From: Pedobacter rhizosphaerae
GTDB taxonomy: Bacteria; Bacteroidota; Bacteroidia; Sphingobacteriales; Sphingobacteriaceae
Reading direction: 5' to 3'
Assembly: GCF_900111155.1 (NCBI RefSeq)
Contig: NZ_FOGG01000018.1
Coordinates: forward strand, 49,505-113,504
DNA: 64,000 nucleotides
Position numbers and translations under genes: made by a program. Each line of letters starts with the position of its first letter. The stretch's first letter is position 1. This document shows, piece after piece, positions 8,516-17,969 of the stretch. The notes under the pieces were generated by a model. It was not told the DNA's origin and did no database searches. It saw nothing but the letters and a program-made list of their open reading frames with translations.

Positions 8516-11233
8516 TTATTTGAGCCACTTTTCCAGCGCTTCTACTGAAAGTTCAGCCTTGGGGCTGAAGCGGTTACTGTCTGCATACTGCATAATACTA
8601 TTTTTAAGCTGCCGGGCTTCAATCCTATTCTCCAACTGGTGAGTGATATCCATTGTACAGAGAATAAGCTTACCTTTTCCTACGCGACCTTCCAGTAAGG
8701 TGCCTAGCTTTCTATTTTTATAAAAATTATCAATGATCCTGACCAGGGGTTTATGCTGATCGCTGATTTCATCCATATTCAAACTTTTTGATTTCGTAAT
8801 CAAATCCCACCATTGCCAATTGGAGAAGAATGTAGTTGGAAAGGCGTTAAATACCGGATGCGAGGGGTTGCATAACAATCCCATAGAACCTGGTTGATCT
8901 GGAAAATGAACCGGGCTCCAGAAAACAGAAGTAAACCTACCCGGGATACCATTTATCATAGCGGTATCGGGATTTAATACAACAGTTTTTCCTTGTTTCA
9001 ATGCAGCAAAGGCCTCATTTTTAGAAGTTGTAAAAATTACAGATGAACTGATAGGTGACTCCGTTTTGGGATAAACCCAGAAATTCCAGCTATTTTGATA
9101 AGGTGTATTTTCGATTGACAATTCAAAGGTGAGTTGAGTGGGCTGAGTAATCGAACTTAGGTCAACTGCCACCTTACCTAAGCTGGAAGTTCCCAAAATC
9201 ACCTCCTGAGTAACGGTGTTACCTGATTTTAGTACCTTACCTTGCTGATCGGTAACTTTCCATGCTGCCTTACCACTAAAGGCATCCTTTCCGAAGTTAG
9301 CGACCTGAAGCTCAGCATTAAAAAGCTGATCGTTTAAATAAGACGCATTCTTAAATTTCAATAAGGGTACTACTGATGAGGAAAAAGCCCTGAACTCCTT
9401 AGGCGTTATTATTCCCTTACTTTCCCAAAATGCATCCAATAAACCAACCAATGCCGTTCCTTGTCCGGGAAAATCGTGCAAATCCAACAATTGAAATCCA
9501 CTAAACTCTTTCGTTTTCAATGCTCTTTCAATTTCTTCTTTGTATAGTAAGGCAGCAAACTTACCACTTGCCAGTTTAAACGAATCGGCAAGGGAATATA
9601 AATTCTTTTTCTGAAGATCGTGTCGTATGGTTTTAAAATTTAATGGCGCTAATACACCAGTATATTTTTCAATTTCCTTTAAGTTGGGATAGACAGAATA
9701 TTGACCAACCTCATGTGCAACCAGAGGAACGCTTAAACTATCCGCACTTTGCTGATAATCCTTATCAAAACGCGGCACTTCAGCATTGAATACACCCTGG
9801 CCCCTCACCCAACCCTTCTTTGTATATTGGGTAATAAAGAAATCATCATGAGGTTCGGGAGCAAGCCCGTGTCCTTTTTGAAAACTAAAAGTTGTAGCGG
9901 TATAAAATCTGCGTGGGTCTTCTTTTTTCAACTTTGCTACCAAATTGTTTAACCAAGCAAAATCGCCCTCCAATTCATTACCCATACTCCAAAAACAAAA
10001 GGAAGGATGATTTCCATAACTGGCCATAATGCGCTGACTTTCATCTTCTAAAAACTTCAAAGTGGCCTTATTTTCGCCAACTTTCAGGCTCCATAATGGC
10101 AATTCAACCTGGAGGTAAAGCCCAAGCGAATCTGCAACCTGAAATGCTGCTTCAGGAGGACACCAGGAATGATACCTGATATGGTTCAGTCCGTAATCTT
10201 TAATCACTTTAAATACCTTTACCCAAGCTTCCTTATCCATTGGTGGATGTCCTTGAATGGGGTAAATGTTGCAATCGAGAGTTCCCCGAAGAAAAATCCT
10301 TTTGCCATTGAGTGTTAATCCCCCACCCTGATTGCCAAGTTTTCGGAAACCAAAAGTTGAACTGGCTTGTGCAATTAAATTTGATTTTTTATTAAGCAAT
10401 TCTACCTTTAGGGTATAGAGATCAGGATTAAACTCATCCCAAAGCTTTACGTCGTTTAGCTGAAGTTCGTTTTTAATTACCTTAGCATTTTGATTCGCGC
10501 GAAGCTTTGTAGCGATTAACACCCCATCTTTATAGATTTTGTACTTAACAGTGAAGCTTTCCTTATTTTTCAACTCATCGAGTAGTAGATTCACGTTTAT
10601 TTTTTTGTGTTCCCCATCCGGATAAATCTGCAATTGTTTGATGTGATGCTCCGGGCTGGCAGTGAGCTTGATTTCCCCAATTACCCCATTCCAGATAATT
10701 TGAGTACCGTCTGTGTAGGCATGGGCAAAATCATTGAAGCTGATATCATGCTGTTTGGTATTGTCTATTTTTAAAACTATGGTATGCTTACCTGCTTTCA
10801 AACTACCTAAAGAAAACTTTTGAGCTGTACTCAGGCTTTCGGCATTCCCCTTAAAAACCCCATCTACCCAGCATTCAGTTTTCCAGATCACCCGTTCCAG
10901 AGAAAGTTCAGCACCATCCATGTTTTCTTTTATCACTATTTCCTTGGCATACCAGGCTGCGCCGATATAGCGGTGCTTCCTGGTTAACGAAAGTAAAACA
11001 GGTTTATTGATGTTTAGCGTATCCTGTACTACTTGCTTTCCAATCTTAGCGTCATCTAAGGTTCCTGGCAGAGAAATCTTGTGGCTGGTAAATCCCTTAA
11101 ACCAATGATTAGCCTTTCCAACGTTGTTCGAATCTAACTTCACATCCCATTGCCCGGCCAAAGTGATGGTTTGTGCATGACCGAATAAAGCTATTGCCGT
11201 AAGGAAAAGAAAAAATGTTATTTTTTTTGACAT
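8516..11233 (-). CDS. GH2-family glycoside hydrolase, secreted
   Basis: 905 aa with a Sec signal peptide (FLTAIALFGHAQ), so periplasmic rather than a lipoprotein. Domain order matches its paralog downstream: sugar-binding jelly roll (about 22-195), Ig-like (200-295), TIM barrel and a C-terminal GATase-like region (VGKGKLILCTMDI). Acid/base E420 in WSMGNELEGDF and nucleophile E508 in LVAHEVGQYSVYP are in the expected places. Both paralogs share HSWCPPEAAF just before the catalytic region, which marks them as one GH2 subgroup. The start lies 4 nt after the stop of the GH30 gene, so the two are cotranscribed. An exo-acting role on oligosaccharides released by GH30 is inferred. Confidence 0.88.
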   Translation of the reverse strand: MSKKITFFLFLTAIALFGHAQTITLAGQWDVKLDSNNVGKANHWFKGFTSHKISLPGTLDDAKIGKQVVQDTLNINKPVLLSLTRKHRYIGAAWYAKEIVIKENMDGAELSLERVIWKTECWVDGVFKGNAESLSTAQKFSLGSLKAGKHTIVLKIDNTKQHDISFNDFAHAYTDGTQIIWNGVIGEIKLTASPEHHIKQLQIYPDGEHKKINVNLLLDELKNKESFTVKYKIYKDGVLIATKLRANQNAKVIKNELQLNDVKLWDEFNPDLYTLKVELLNKKSNLIAQASSTFGFRKLGNQGGGLTLNGKRIFLRGTLDCNIYPIQGHPPMDKEAWVKVFKVIKDYGLNHIRYHSWCPPEAAFQVADSLGLYLQVELPLWSLKVGENKATLKFLEDESQRIMASYGNHPSFCFWSMGNELEGDFAWLNNLVAKLKKEDPRRFYTATTFSFQKGHGLAPEPHDDFFITQYTKKGWVRGQGVFNAEVPRFDKDYQQSADSLSVPLVAHEVGQYSVYPNLKEIEKYTGVLAPLNFKTIRHDLQKKNLYSLADSFKLASGKFAALLYKEEIERALKTKEFSGFQLLDLHDFPGQGTALVGLLDAFWESKGIITPKEFRAFSSSVVPLLKFKNASYLNDQLFNAELQVANFGKDAFSGKAAWKVTDQQGKVLKSGNTVTQEVILGTSSLGKVAVDLSSITQPTQLTFELSIENTPYQNSWNFWVYPKTESPISSSVIFTTSKNEAFAALKQGKTVVLNPDTAMINGIPGRFTSVFWSPVHFPDQPGSMGLLCNPSHPVFNAFPTTFFSNWQWWDLITKSKSLNMDEISDQHKPLVRIIDNFYKNRKLGTLLEGRVGKGKLILCTMDITHQLENRIEARQLKNSIMQYADSNRFSPKAELSVEALEKWLK

Positions 11234-11237
11234 ACGA

Positions 11238-12875
11238 TTATTTGTAAGAACCTACTAATGTAACAACTGATTTCGCTGGAATATTAATATCACCAATTTT
11301 TTGGCTCGATTTGGCAAGGTTACCCGAAGCATTTGTAGTATAGGCCTGCAGCGCATCGCCAGCTATAGCCAGGGAAGAAGTATCAAGTAAAAATTTCTGA
11401 TCATCACCTGATATGTTTACCACCACCATAACTATTTTCTTGTTTATCTTATCTTTATAGGCACTGATCATTTGCGATCTTGCAGCAATTGCCGGATCGG
11501 TAATGTTGCTGATTGATGAAGCTACCCTGACCATACCAGGTCTGATAAATCGGGAGTAGTTTCCAAAACACCATAATTGTTTAGAGTCTGACACCGTTCC
11601 ATCTGTTTTTGCTGCATTTAAATTATAACTGTTTGCTGCATCACTAATATAAACCAGGGCATCGCTGTAATTGTAAGGGCTAACCGCGAGCCACCAGCTC
11701 CAGGAAGAAACATTTGCCACCGCCAGATCATGATGGATAACTTTGGCCACGTAAAGCCCGTAATTGATGTCTGTATTTTTGGGACTTCCGTTTAATTGTC
11801 CGCAAATATCACCAAGGATACCAAACTCTGTTTGCCACAACCGTAAACCAGGCGCAATTCTATTTTTAGCATCCAATGCTTCTTGTCTGTAACGGATCAG
11901 ATCGTTCTCCGGGCAGGTAGTAAAATAACTGTGTGCAGATATTAGCTGATCTACCTGCGAAACATTACCCACATAATTCGGCGAAGCTGGATTAAAGAAT
12001 TCATTGATCTGGTTTCCGCGTCCATCATTATATGCAGTATTTAAAAAATTCCACTGAGCAGCTTCACCAAAAGCAATTTTGGTATCTAAACCTTTGTCCT
12101 TTAACTTTGGTCCCAGCTGTTTAATTACAGATGCCATGCTGCTGCTTGTTGCACCTGTTCCTTCCTGTGAGGGATTATCTTTCCCCCAATCCCACTGTGG
12201 CTCGTTAAATGGGCTCAGGTGAGTAAAATTATAACCTTGCTGCCTGAAGTGTGACACCACTTCAACCATAAAATCACTGAATTTCTCTGTATCTGTCGCC
12301 TTTAAATTAAGCTGAGCATTACCGAGACCATAAGCCTTGCCATTAAGCGAGAATGGTACTGGCGGAGCCACAGAAAAAGCGATAAAGGTATTCAGCCCCC
12401 TCTGTTTGGCTGCACTTAAAAACCATTGCTGGCCAGATTGTTTGGTCCAGTCGTACGTACCATCTGGCTTCAAGAAGCACTCTTCTCTTCGCCACTCATC
12501 AGGAATGCCGCTGGCTACCCCTTGCTCAGCGCTTCCTGCCCCGATATTAAAACGCCATAACGACAAACCTATACCTTTCGGCTGACCATTAGTGAGTGTA
12601 TCCATACTAAAGAGGTAATCGGCAACCTGATTCTTTTTGAGCGAATTTCCCCAATTGCCTATATATTTTGCCGACCAGCAATCTGAGGCACCGAAATGCT
12701 CAATCACTTGTTTTTCTTCGTTCAGATTAATCACTATTTTCGCAGTACTTGCTTTACAAATATCAATGCCGTTAACCAGGCAACCATTCTGCGGCTCTGT
12801 GTTAGATTCAGGCTCTTTAGAGCAAGACAGCACAGTAATCAAAAAGGGGATGAAAATGGGGAATATTTTTCTCAT
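11238..12875 (-). CDS. GH30-family endo-glycosidase, lipoprotein
   Basis: 545 aa with a lipoprotein signal (LITVLSC). GH30 hallmarks: the family opening IEHFGASDCWSAKYIG, acid/base E225 in LSPFNEPQWDW, QEGT shortly after, and nucleophile E350 in LWQTEFGIL; a beta-sandwich typical of GH30 closes the protein (VVVNISGDDQKFLLD and onward). NEPQ followed by QEG is reminiscent of endo-beta-1,6-galactanases, so the arabinogalactan side chain is a possible target, but GH30 also includes beta-1,6-glucanases and xylanases and the subfamily is not proven. It lies 72 nt after SusD1 and is probably cotranscribed. As a lipoprotein it may sit at the cell surface and make the first cut. Confidence 0.88.
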   Translation of the reverse strand: MRKIFPIFIPFLITVLSCSKEPESNTEPQNGCLVNGIDICKASTAKIVINLNEEKQVIEHFGASDCWSAKYIGNWGNSLKKNQVADYLFSMDTLTNGQPKGIGLSLWRFNIGAGSAEQGVASGIPDEWRREECFLKPDGTYDWTKQSGQQWFLSAAKQRGLNTFIAFSVAPPVPFSLNGKAYGLGNAQLNLKATDTEKFSDFMVEVVSHFRQQGYNFTHLSPFNEPQWDWGKDNPSQEGTGATSSSMASVIKQLGPKLKDKGLDTKIAFGEAAQWNFLNTAYNDGRGNQINEFFNPASPNYVGNVSQVDQLISAHSYFTTCPENDLIRYRQEALDAKNRIAPGLRLWQTEFGILGDICGQLNGSPKNTDINYGLYVAKVIHHDLAVANVSSWSWWLAVSPYNYSDALVYISDAANSYNLNAAKTDGTVSDSKQLWCFGNYSRFIRPGMVRVASSISNITDPAIAARSQMISAYKDKINKKIVMVVVNISGDDQKFLLDTSSLAIAGDALQAYTTNASGNLAKSSQKIGDINIPAKSVVTLVGSYK

Positions 12876-12947
12876 AACGATGAAATAAATGGTGTAAAAG
12901 CACTAGCTGACGAAGTATTATCAGCCAGTGCTATAATTTGTGTGTTG

Positions 12948-14504
12948 CTAGTAACCTGTGTTCTGGGTAATCCTGCCTTCAGAAGCAATGATCTCTTTTG
13001 AAGGGATAGGCCATAGGTTGTGTTTACCTGCTACAAAACTGAAGCCTTTATTCTGGGCTTCATTTAAGTTACCCTTTTCATATTTATCTGTGCTGGTAAC
13101 CGTATTGTAGTTTACGAAACTTCCATTTGGCCCCATTACGGTATTAATCACCGGCGTTCCAGACTGGTTTTTCCATCTTCTCAAATCATACAAACGATCT
13201 CCTTCTAAAGCCATCTCTAAACGACGTTCTTTTCTAACCGCGTCAATTAATGTCCATCCAGTTAAACTCATATTAGTTGTAAGCCCAACCCTGTCTCTGA
13301 TTACCTTAAGTGCAGCCAATGCTGGATTTGTTTGACTTAACATTGCAGCTGCTTCAGCCTTAATCAAATAAACATCTGCAAGCCTTAAGTGAATTACATC
13401 TTTTGAAAAACGTCCTCCAGCGGTTCTTTCAGCTCTGGGAATATATACTTTACGGTTAAACCTGGCCGATTTTTCGGAAGAAGGTCTTGCGTCAAACCTG
13501 GTTACTGCAGGATCGCCGGCAACGGGAAAATTATGACGCATGATTGTCCAGTTCAAACGCGTGCTATCCCCCTCTGATTTAAAGGCATTTTCCAAATCGC
13601 TTGAAGGTGTAAAGTAGCCCCATCCAGATTCTGCTGGCGACATGGAAGTGGTTGGAAAGAAATTCCCGATAGTTGGATATTGAACGGAGAACTGAAACTG
13701 TGTTTCAAATATAGATTCCCGGCCATTATAATTAGTCATTGACCAAATGCTTCCGAATTCAGGCTCTAAAGAATAATCTCCTGAATTGATAACCTGATCG
13801 GCCAATGATGATGCCTCGGCCCAATTTTCGGTGTAGAGCTGAATTTTCGCTAAAAGAGCTTGTGCGGCACCTTTAGAAATCCTGAACTTATTCGATGTAG
13901 AATATTCTGATTTGCGGGGTAATACACCAATGGCAGCGGTTAGGTCGGCCTTAATAAAATTATAAACTTCAGCTGCACTGGTGCGGCCATAATCATTTTG
14001 AGCGGGAGAAAGTGTTTTCGTAATCAGGGGTACATCTCCCCAATTCCGTACCAAATCCCAATACATAAATGCTCTTAAAAATTTTAGCTCAGCAATACAG
14101 CGGCTTTTAACTGTGGCATCTACGGTAGATTTCTCAATTCCCTCAATGGTGGCATTGAAGCCAAAGATAGCTTTATAAGTCATGATCCAGTGCGCCTCTA
14201 CCCTATCATTTTCAGCATTAAGTGTATAGTGAGCTGCCTGTACAGCTGTTCCTTGCCCCCCATTAACCCCAATCCAGGCATTGTCTGATGCGGCCTCGCC
14301 GCTTACACTTCTCCACCACTGGGTTTGCCACCAATCGTTATAATCGATAAACGTATACTGAACAAACGTTGCTCCTTCCACTTCAGAAATGCTGTTGTAA
14401 TAAGTATTTGCAGAAATACTGTTTCCGTTAGGAGCTTGTTCAAGAAAAGATTTTTTACAGCCAAAAAAGCTGATGGCAATAATAATATATATTAGCTTTT
14501 TCAT
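12948..14504 (-). CDS. SusD/RagB family glycan-binding lipoprotein (PUL1)
   Basis: Outer-membrane lipoprotein that caps the SusC channel and binds the glycan. I start it at 14504 (MKKLIYIIIAISFFGC, a clean lipoprotein signal) rather than an ATG 24 nt upstream that would overlap the SusC stop. SusD landmarks are CKKSFLEQAPNG at the mature N-terminus, AELKFLRAFMYWDLVRNWGDVPL (N-terminal TPR helices), DVIHLRLADVYLIKAEAAAM and DAVRKERRLEMALEGDRLYDLRRW, then HNLWPIPSKEI near the C-terminus. The SusC gene is immediately upstream (10 nt gap). The ligand is unknown. Confidence 0.93.
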   Translation of the reverse strand: MKKLIYIIIAISFFGCKKSFLEQAPNGNSISANTYYNSISEVEGATFVQYTFIDYNDWWQTQWWRSVSGEAASDNAWIGVNGGQGTAVQAAHYTLNAENDRVEAHWIMTYKAIFGFNATIEGIEKSTVDATVKSRCIAELKFLRAFMYWDLVRNWGDVPLITKTLSPAQNDYGRTSAAEVYNFIKADLTAAIGVLPRKSEYSTSNKFRISKGAAQALLAKIQLYTENWAEASSLADQVINSGDYSLEPEFGSIWSMTNYNGRESIFETQFQFSVQYPTIGNFFPTTSMSPAESGWGYFTPSSDLENAFKSEGDSTRLNWTIMRHNFPVAGDPAVTRFDARPSSEKSARFNRKVYIPRAERTAGGRFSKDVIHLRLADVYLIKAEAAAMLSQTNPALAALKVIRDRVGLTTNMSLTGWTLIDAVRKERRLEMALEGDRLYDLRRWKNQSGTPVINTVMGPNGSFVNYNTVTSTDKYEKGNLNEAQNKGFSFVAGKHNLWPIPSKEIIASEGRITQNTGY

Positions 14505-14514
14505 TTTGAGTTTT

Positions 14515-17500
14515 TTAGAAATTAGCATTCAAACCAATACTTACAAATTTTTGGATTGGGTTTTGCCCCTGATCAATACCGTAAGTGAGTGCGCCAGATC
14601 CAAAAGGAATCTCTGGATTTAAGCCCTTGTACTTGGTAATGGTAAACAGATTTTGAGCCGATGCATAGAACCTTACGTTTGCTACACCTTTGAAAAGAGT
14701 TTTTGGCAGGGTATATCCCAGTTGAATCAACTTGTTTCGCAAATACGATCCGTCCTGAATAAAAAATGAAGAGTTTTTAGAAAAATTACCATTCGGATCA
14801 GCAAGTGATAATCTTGGATATTCATTGGTTGTTCCCTCTCCGGTCCAGTAATTATTCTGACTTCCACTGATAAAATTATAGCCATATACGGGATTCATTC
14901 TCACCAGGTAGTCATTGGCAACTTTATTTCCAAACGAACCATAAAATTCTGTTCTGAAATCGAAGCCTTTATAATTGGCCTGAAGCGTCAATCCGCCAGA
15001 GATTTTAGGGAAAGGGTTACCGATAAACTTTCTATCGTCGAGATCTATCTTATTGTCTCCGTTTACATTCTCATAAATAAAATCTCCTGGTCTTGCATTG
15101 GGTTGAAGAATGGTACCATTAGCACTTCGGTAAGCTGCTACCTGCGCAGCATTTTGGAATACGCCAGTTACCTGATAACCGTAAAACTGCCCCATAATAT
15201 CTCCAGCTGCCGTTTTTGTCCTTCTGGTAGATTGAAATACATCATTGGAAATTTCGTCATATAAAATCTGTCCACGTAAATCCGTTGCTTTTGAAACAAA
15301 GTGCTGAAGAGTAAGGCCAACACTAAAACCCAGCTCCCCTACTTTATCTTTATAATTAACGGTTCCCTCGTAACCACTGGTTTTCATATTACCCACATTG
15401 GTATATACCGTAGGGATATAACCCTGTGGAAATCCCAGGGACGGTTTAACAGGAAGATAAAGCAACATATCTTTTGGCGATCTCCAGTATTTATCAAAAC
15501 TTACCGAGAGTTTGTTATTGAAAAAATCTGCATCTATCCCCAAGGTAAGGTCTTGAGTGGTTTCCCATTGGATATTTGGATCCGGAACATTGGATGGTGA
15601 ATAACCAAATACGCGTTCGCGATTTCCATTCACAGCATTCACAATACCCAAAGTACTTTGATAAGCACCAACACTACCTGGTAAATTGCCACCAACATAA
15701 CCAAATGAAGCCCTAAGTTTCAGGTAATTAATCCAGCTTACGTCCTTCAAATATTTCTCATTAGATAAAACGTAACCTGCCGAAACCGTTGGAAAATAAC
15801 CCCATCTGTTCTCCGGAGATAATAATGAAGATCCATCTGCCCTGAAAGATGCACCAAGAAAATAAGTTTCATTGTAATCGTACTGAAATCTGGAGAAATA
15901 AGAATTCATTTTACCAAAAGGTCCGGCACCTGGTTGAAAAGATCCGCTCGCATCAGCGATGCTTGCTCCAGCGGATATGTAACGGTAAGGTTCTGCATCA
16001 TACGGAATATCTTGTCTATACACATATGAATTCACATAGGTATAGCTGTCGGCAGACTGACCACCCAATAAATTAAAATGGTGTTTACCTAAGCTGGCTA
16101 CATAATTGACTGTGTTATCAATCTGCCAGCGGTAATCTTGAACAGTGTTTTGTGAAACTCCGGAAATGATGCTAAAATTCTGGGAGGAGATATAGAATTT
16201 AGGATTATAATTGGTTGTGTTTGCCGTGTTGTAAAAACCTGAAAGGCTGGAGCGGAAAGTCAGGTTCTTTAAGGGTTTTATTTCAATATAAGATGAGCCC
16301 TGGGTTCCAAAAAACTTAGTTTTCTGAAAGGTTCTTTGCATACTTGCCAAGGGGTTGGAAGTGTTATTGAATTGAGAAAATGTAAATTGACTATATGAGG
16401 GATCGAATGCCGTAAAACTGAACGCAGGAGTGCTGGCAGCAAAGGCATTTACATCGGCATTGGTCTGCTCTAAAGATTTTCTTGCCGCCACATTCGGCGC
16501 AATGTTTAATATAGTAGAAAGATTGGTACCAGGCCCGTTTCCATAATTTTCTATGCGTGGTGCTAAATTGATTCCGATTTTAAAAACCTTAGAGATGCTA
16601 TAATCAATATTGAAACGGCCGGTAATTTTTTCATAATCACCCGTTTTATTTGGAGAATTATACATGCTGTTTTGATTGAAATAACCAACACTACCGTAAA
16701 AAGAAAGTCCGTTTTTATTGGTAGATACACTTACATTATAATTATGCGTCTCTGAATTTGAAATCGTCTCATCCCACCAGTCGGTGTCTACATTTCTCAC
16801 TGAAGCATAAGATGGCAATGTTTGATTGTTCTCTGCATAAACCCGCTGGTAATAATCTACAAATTCATTTGTACCTGCTAGATTTGGTTTAACCCAATGA
16901 TTGATACCGGAACTTCCAGAGAAATTAACCTGTGGCTTACCCTCACCGCGTTTAGTGGTCACCAAAATCACACCTGCTCCACCACGTGATCCATAGATAG
17001 CTGTTGCAGCAGCATCCTTCAGCACATCCACTTTATCAATGTCGGAAGGGTTGATATCATTCAATCCTCCAAATGAGGTAATTACTCCATCTACCACCAC
17101 CAATGGATTGGATGACCCGGTGATAGAAGTAAATCCCCTAACCAACATTTTGGGTTGGGCACCAGGCGCTCCGCTGCCCTGAAAAACCTGAAGACCTGCA
17201 ACCTTGCCCTGAAGGGCTTCTGCCACGTTACTGGTGGTGGTTGGCGCAATGTCCTTCACGCCAACTGATGATATTGCCGTAGTTACACTTTTTCTTTTAA
17301 TACTCTGATAACCAATAACTACCGCATCATCAAGATTATAAGATGCACTGTTTAACACTACACTGTAATTGGTCACAGTGGTTACCGGTACTTCCTTATT
17401 CTTATATCCAATGTAAGTAAATACCAGTATATCTCCTGGTTTTGCCTCAATGGAAAATCCGCCGTTGCTTCCTGTAGCAACAGCCAGATTTGAATCCTTG

Positions 17501-17631
17501 ATTTTAACACTAACCCCAACAAGGGTTACACCGGATTCATCTTTGACCACGCCGCTAATTTTCTTGATCTGAGCGTAGATGGAACCTACCGAAAACAGTA
17601 GTACCACAAAAAATAATATTAGTCTTCTCAT
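14515..17631 (-). CDS. SusC/RagA TonB-linked outer-membrane transporter (PUL1)
   Basis: 1038 aa. Signal peptide (FSVGSIYAQ), then a carboxypeptidase-regulatory-like domain (ISGVVKDESGVTLVGVSVKI), a TonB plug (VAEALQGKVAGLQV ... DPSDIDKVDVLKDAAATAIYGSRGGAGVILV) and a large beta-barrel ending in Phe (KFVSIGLNANF). It imports oligosaccharides with SusD1 across the outer membrane, powered by TonB. It heads the operon SusC1-SusD1-GH30-GH2. A promoter with TAGTTTTG lies about 30 bp upstream, and a terminator separates it from the DUF5107/transporter operon. Confidence 0.95.
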   Translation of the reverse strand: MRRLILFFVVLLFSVGSIYAQIKKISGVVKDESGVTLVGVSVKIKDSNLAVATGSNGGFSIEAKPGDILVFTYIGYKNKEVPVTTVTNYSVVLNSASYNLDDAVVIGYQSIKRKSVTTAISSVGVKDIAPTTTSNVAEALQGKVAGLQVFQGSGAPGAQPKMLVRGFTSITGSSNPLVVVDGVITSFGGLNDINPSDIDKVDVLKDAAATAIYGSRGGAGVILVTTKRGEGKPQVNFSGSSGINHWVKPNLAGTNEFVDYYQRVYAENNQTLPSYASVRNVDTDWWDETISNSETHNYNVSVSTNKNGLSFYGSVGYFNQNSMYNSPNKTGDYEKITGRFNIDYSISKVFKIGINLAPRIENYGNGPGTNLSTILNIAPNVAARKSLEQTNADVNAFAASTPAFSFTAFDPSYSQFTFSQFNNTSNPLASMQRTFQKTKFFGTQGSSYIEIKPLKNLTFRSSLSGFYNTANTTNYNPKFYISSQNFSIISGVSQNTVQDYRWQIDNTVNYVASLGKHHFNLLGGQSADSYTYVNSYVYRQDIPYDAEPYRYISAGASIADASGSFQPGAGPFGKMNSYFSRFQYDYNETYFLGASFRADGSSLLSPENRWGYFPTVSAGYVLSNEKYLKDVSWINYLKLRASFGYVGGNLPGSVGAYQSTLGIVNAVNGNRERVFGYSPSNVPDPNIQWETTQDLTLGIDADFFNNKLSVSFDKYWRSPKDMLLYLPVKPSLGFPQGYIPTVYTNVGNMKTSGYEGTVNYKDKVGELGFSVGLTLQHFVSKATDLRGQILYDEISNDVFQSTRRTKTAAGDIMGQFYGYQVTGVFQNAAQVAAYRSANGTILQPNARPGDFIYENVNGDNKIDLDDRKFIGNPFPKISGGLTLQANYKGFDFRTEFYGSFGNKVANDYLVRMNPVYGYNFISGSQNNYWTGEGTTNEYPRLSLADPNGNFSKNSSFFIQDGSYLRNKLIQLGYTLPKTLFKGVANVRFYASAQNLFTITKYKGLNPEIPFGSGALTYGIDQGQNPIQKFVSIGLNANF

Positions 17632-17656
17632 AAAGATTTGATTTATATTTGGTACT

Positions 17657-17686
17657 CAAAACTACTGCTATTGGACTGCAACCAAA
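17657..17686 (-). promoter_or_regulatory. Bacteroidota-type promoter of susC1
   Basis: On the minus strand TAGTTTTG (17664-17657) matches the TAnnTTTG -7 box and TTTG (17686-17683) lies 18 nt upstream, close to the -33/-7 spacing known for this phylum. The predicted start leaves a leader of about 20 nt. Confidence 0.6.
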
Positions 17687-17739
17687 TAGACGAAATAATT
17701 TAAAAGATGGATTATTTAATGAAATAATCAACCACTTTT

Positions 17740-17798
17740 AAAAAAAATAAGCGCAAAGTTTTTCGTGATGATCTTTGTCATCATTAAAAACTTTGCGC
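17740..17798 (-). terminator. Strong intrinsic terminator ahead of susC1
   Basis: GCGCAAAGTTTTT (17751-17763) pairs perfectly with AAAAACTTTGCGC (17786-17798), with further pairing of GATGA/TCATC inside. Read on the minus strand it is followed by TTATTTTTTTT. It ends transcripts of the DUF5107/MFS operon before the SusC1 promoter. Confidence 0.85.
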
Positions 17799-17969
17799 AT
17801 GGAGTAAAGGCAATAGGCTTGCTGAAGTGTATTTTAAAAAAATAATGTTGGAGCTTGTTTAGCTCTGTTTAAACATGCAAAGAATCCTCAGCACCAACAC
17901 AAAAACCATACAAAAACACCTACAACCGGTTAAAAATTAAAAAAAACCAATTTAAGCAATAGGAAAAAT

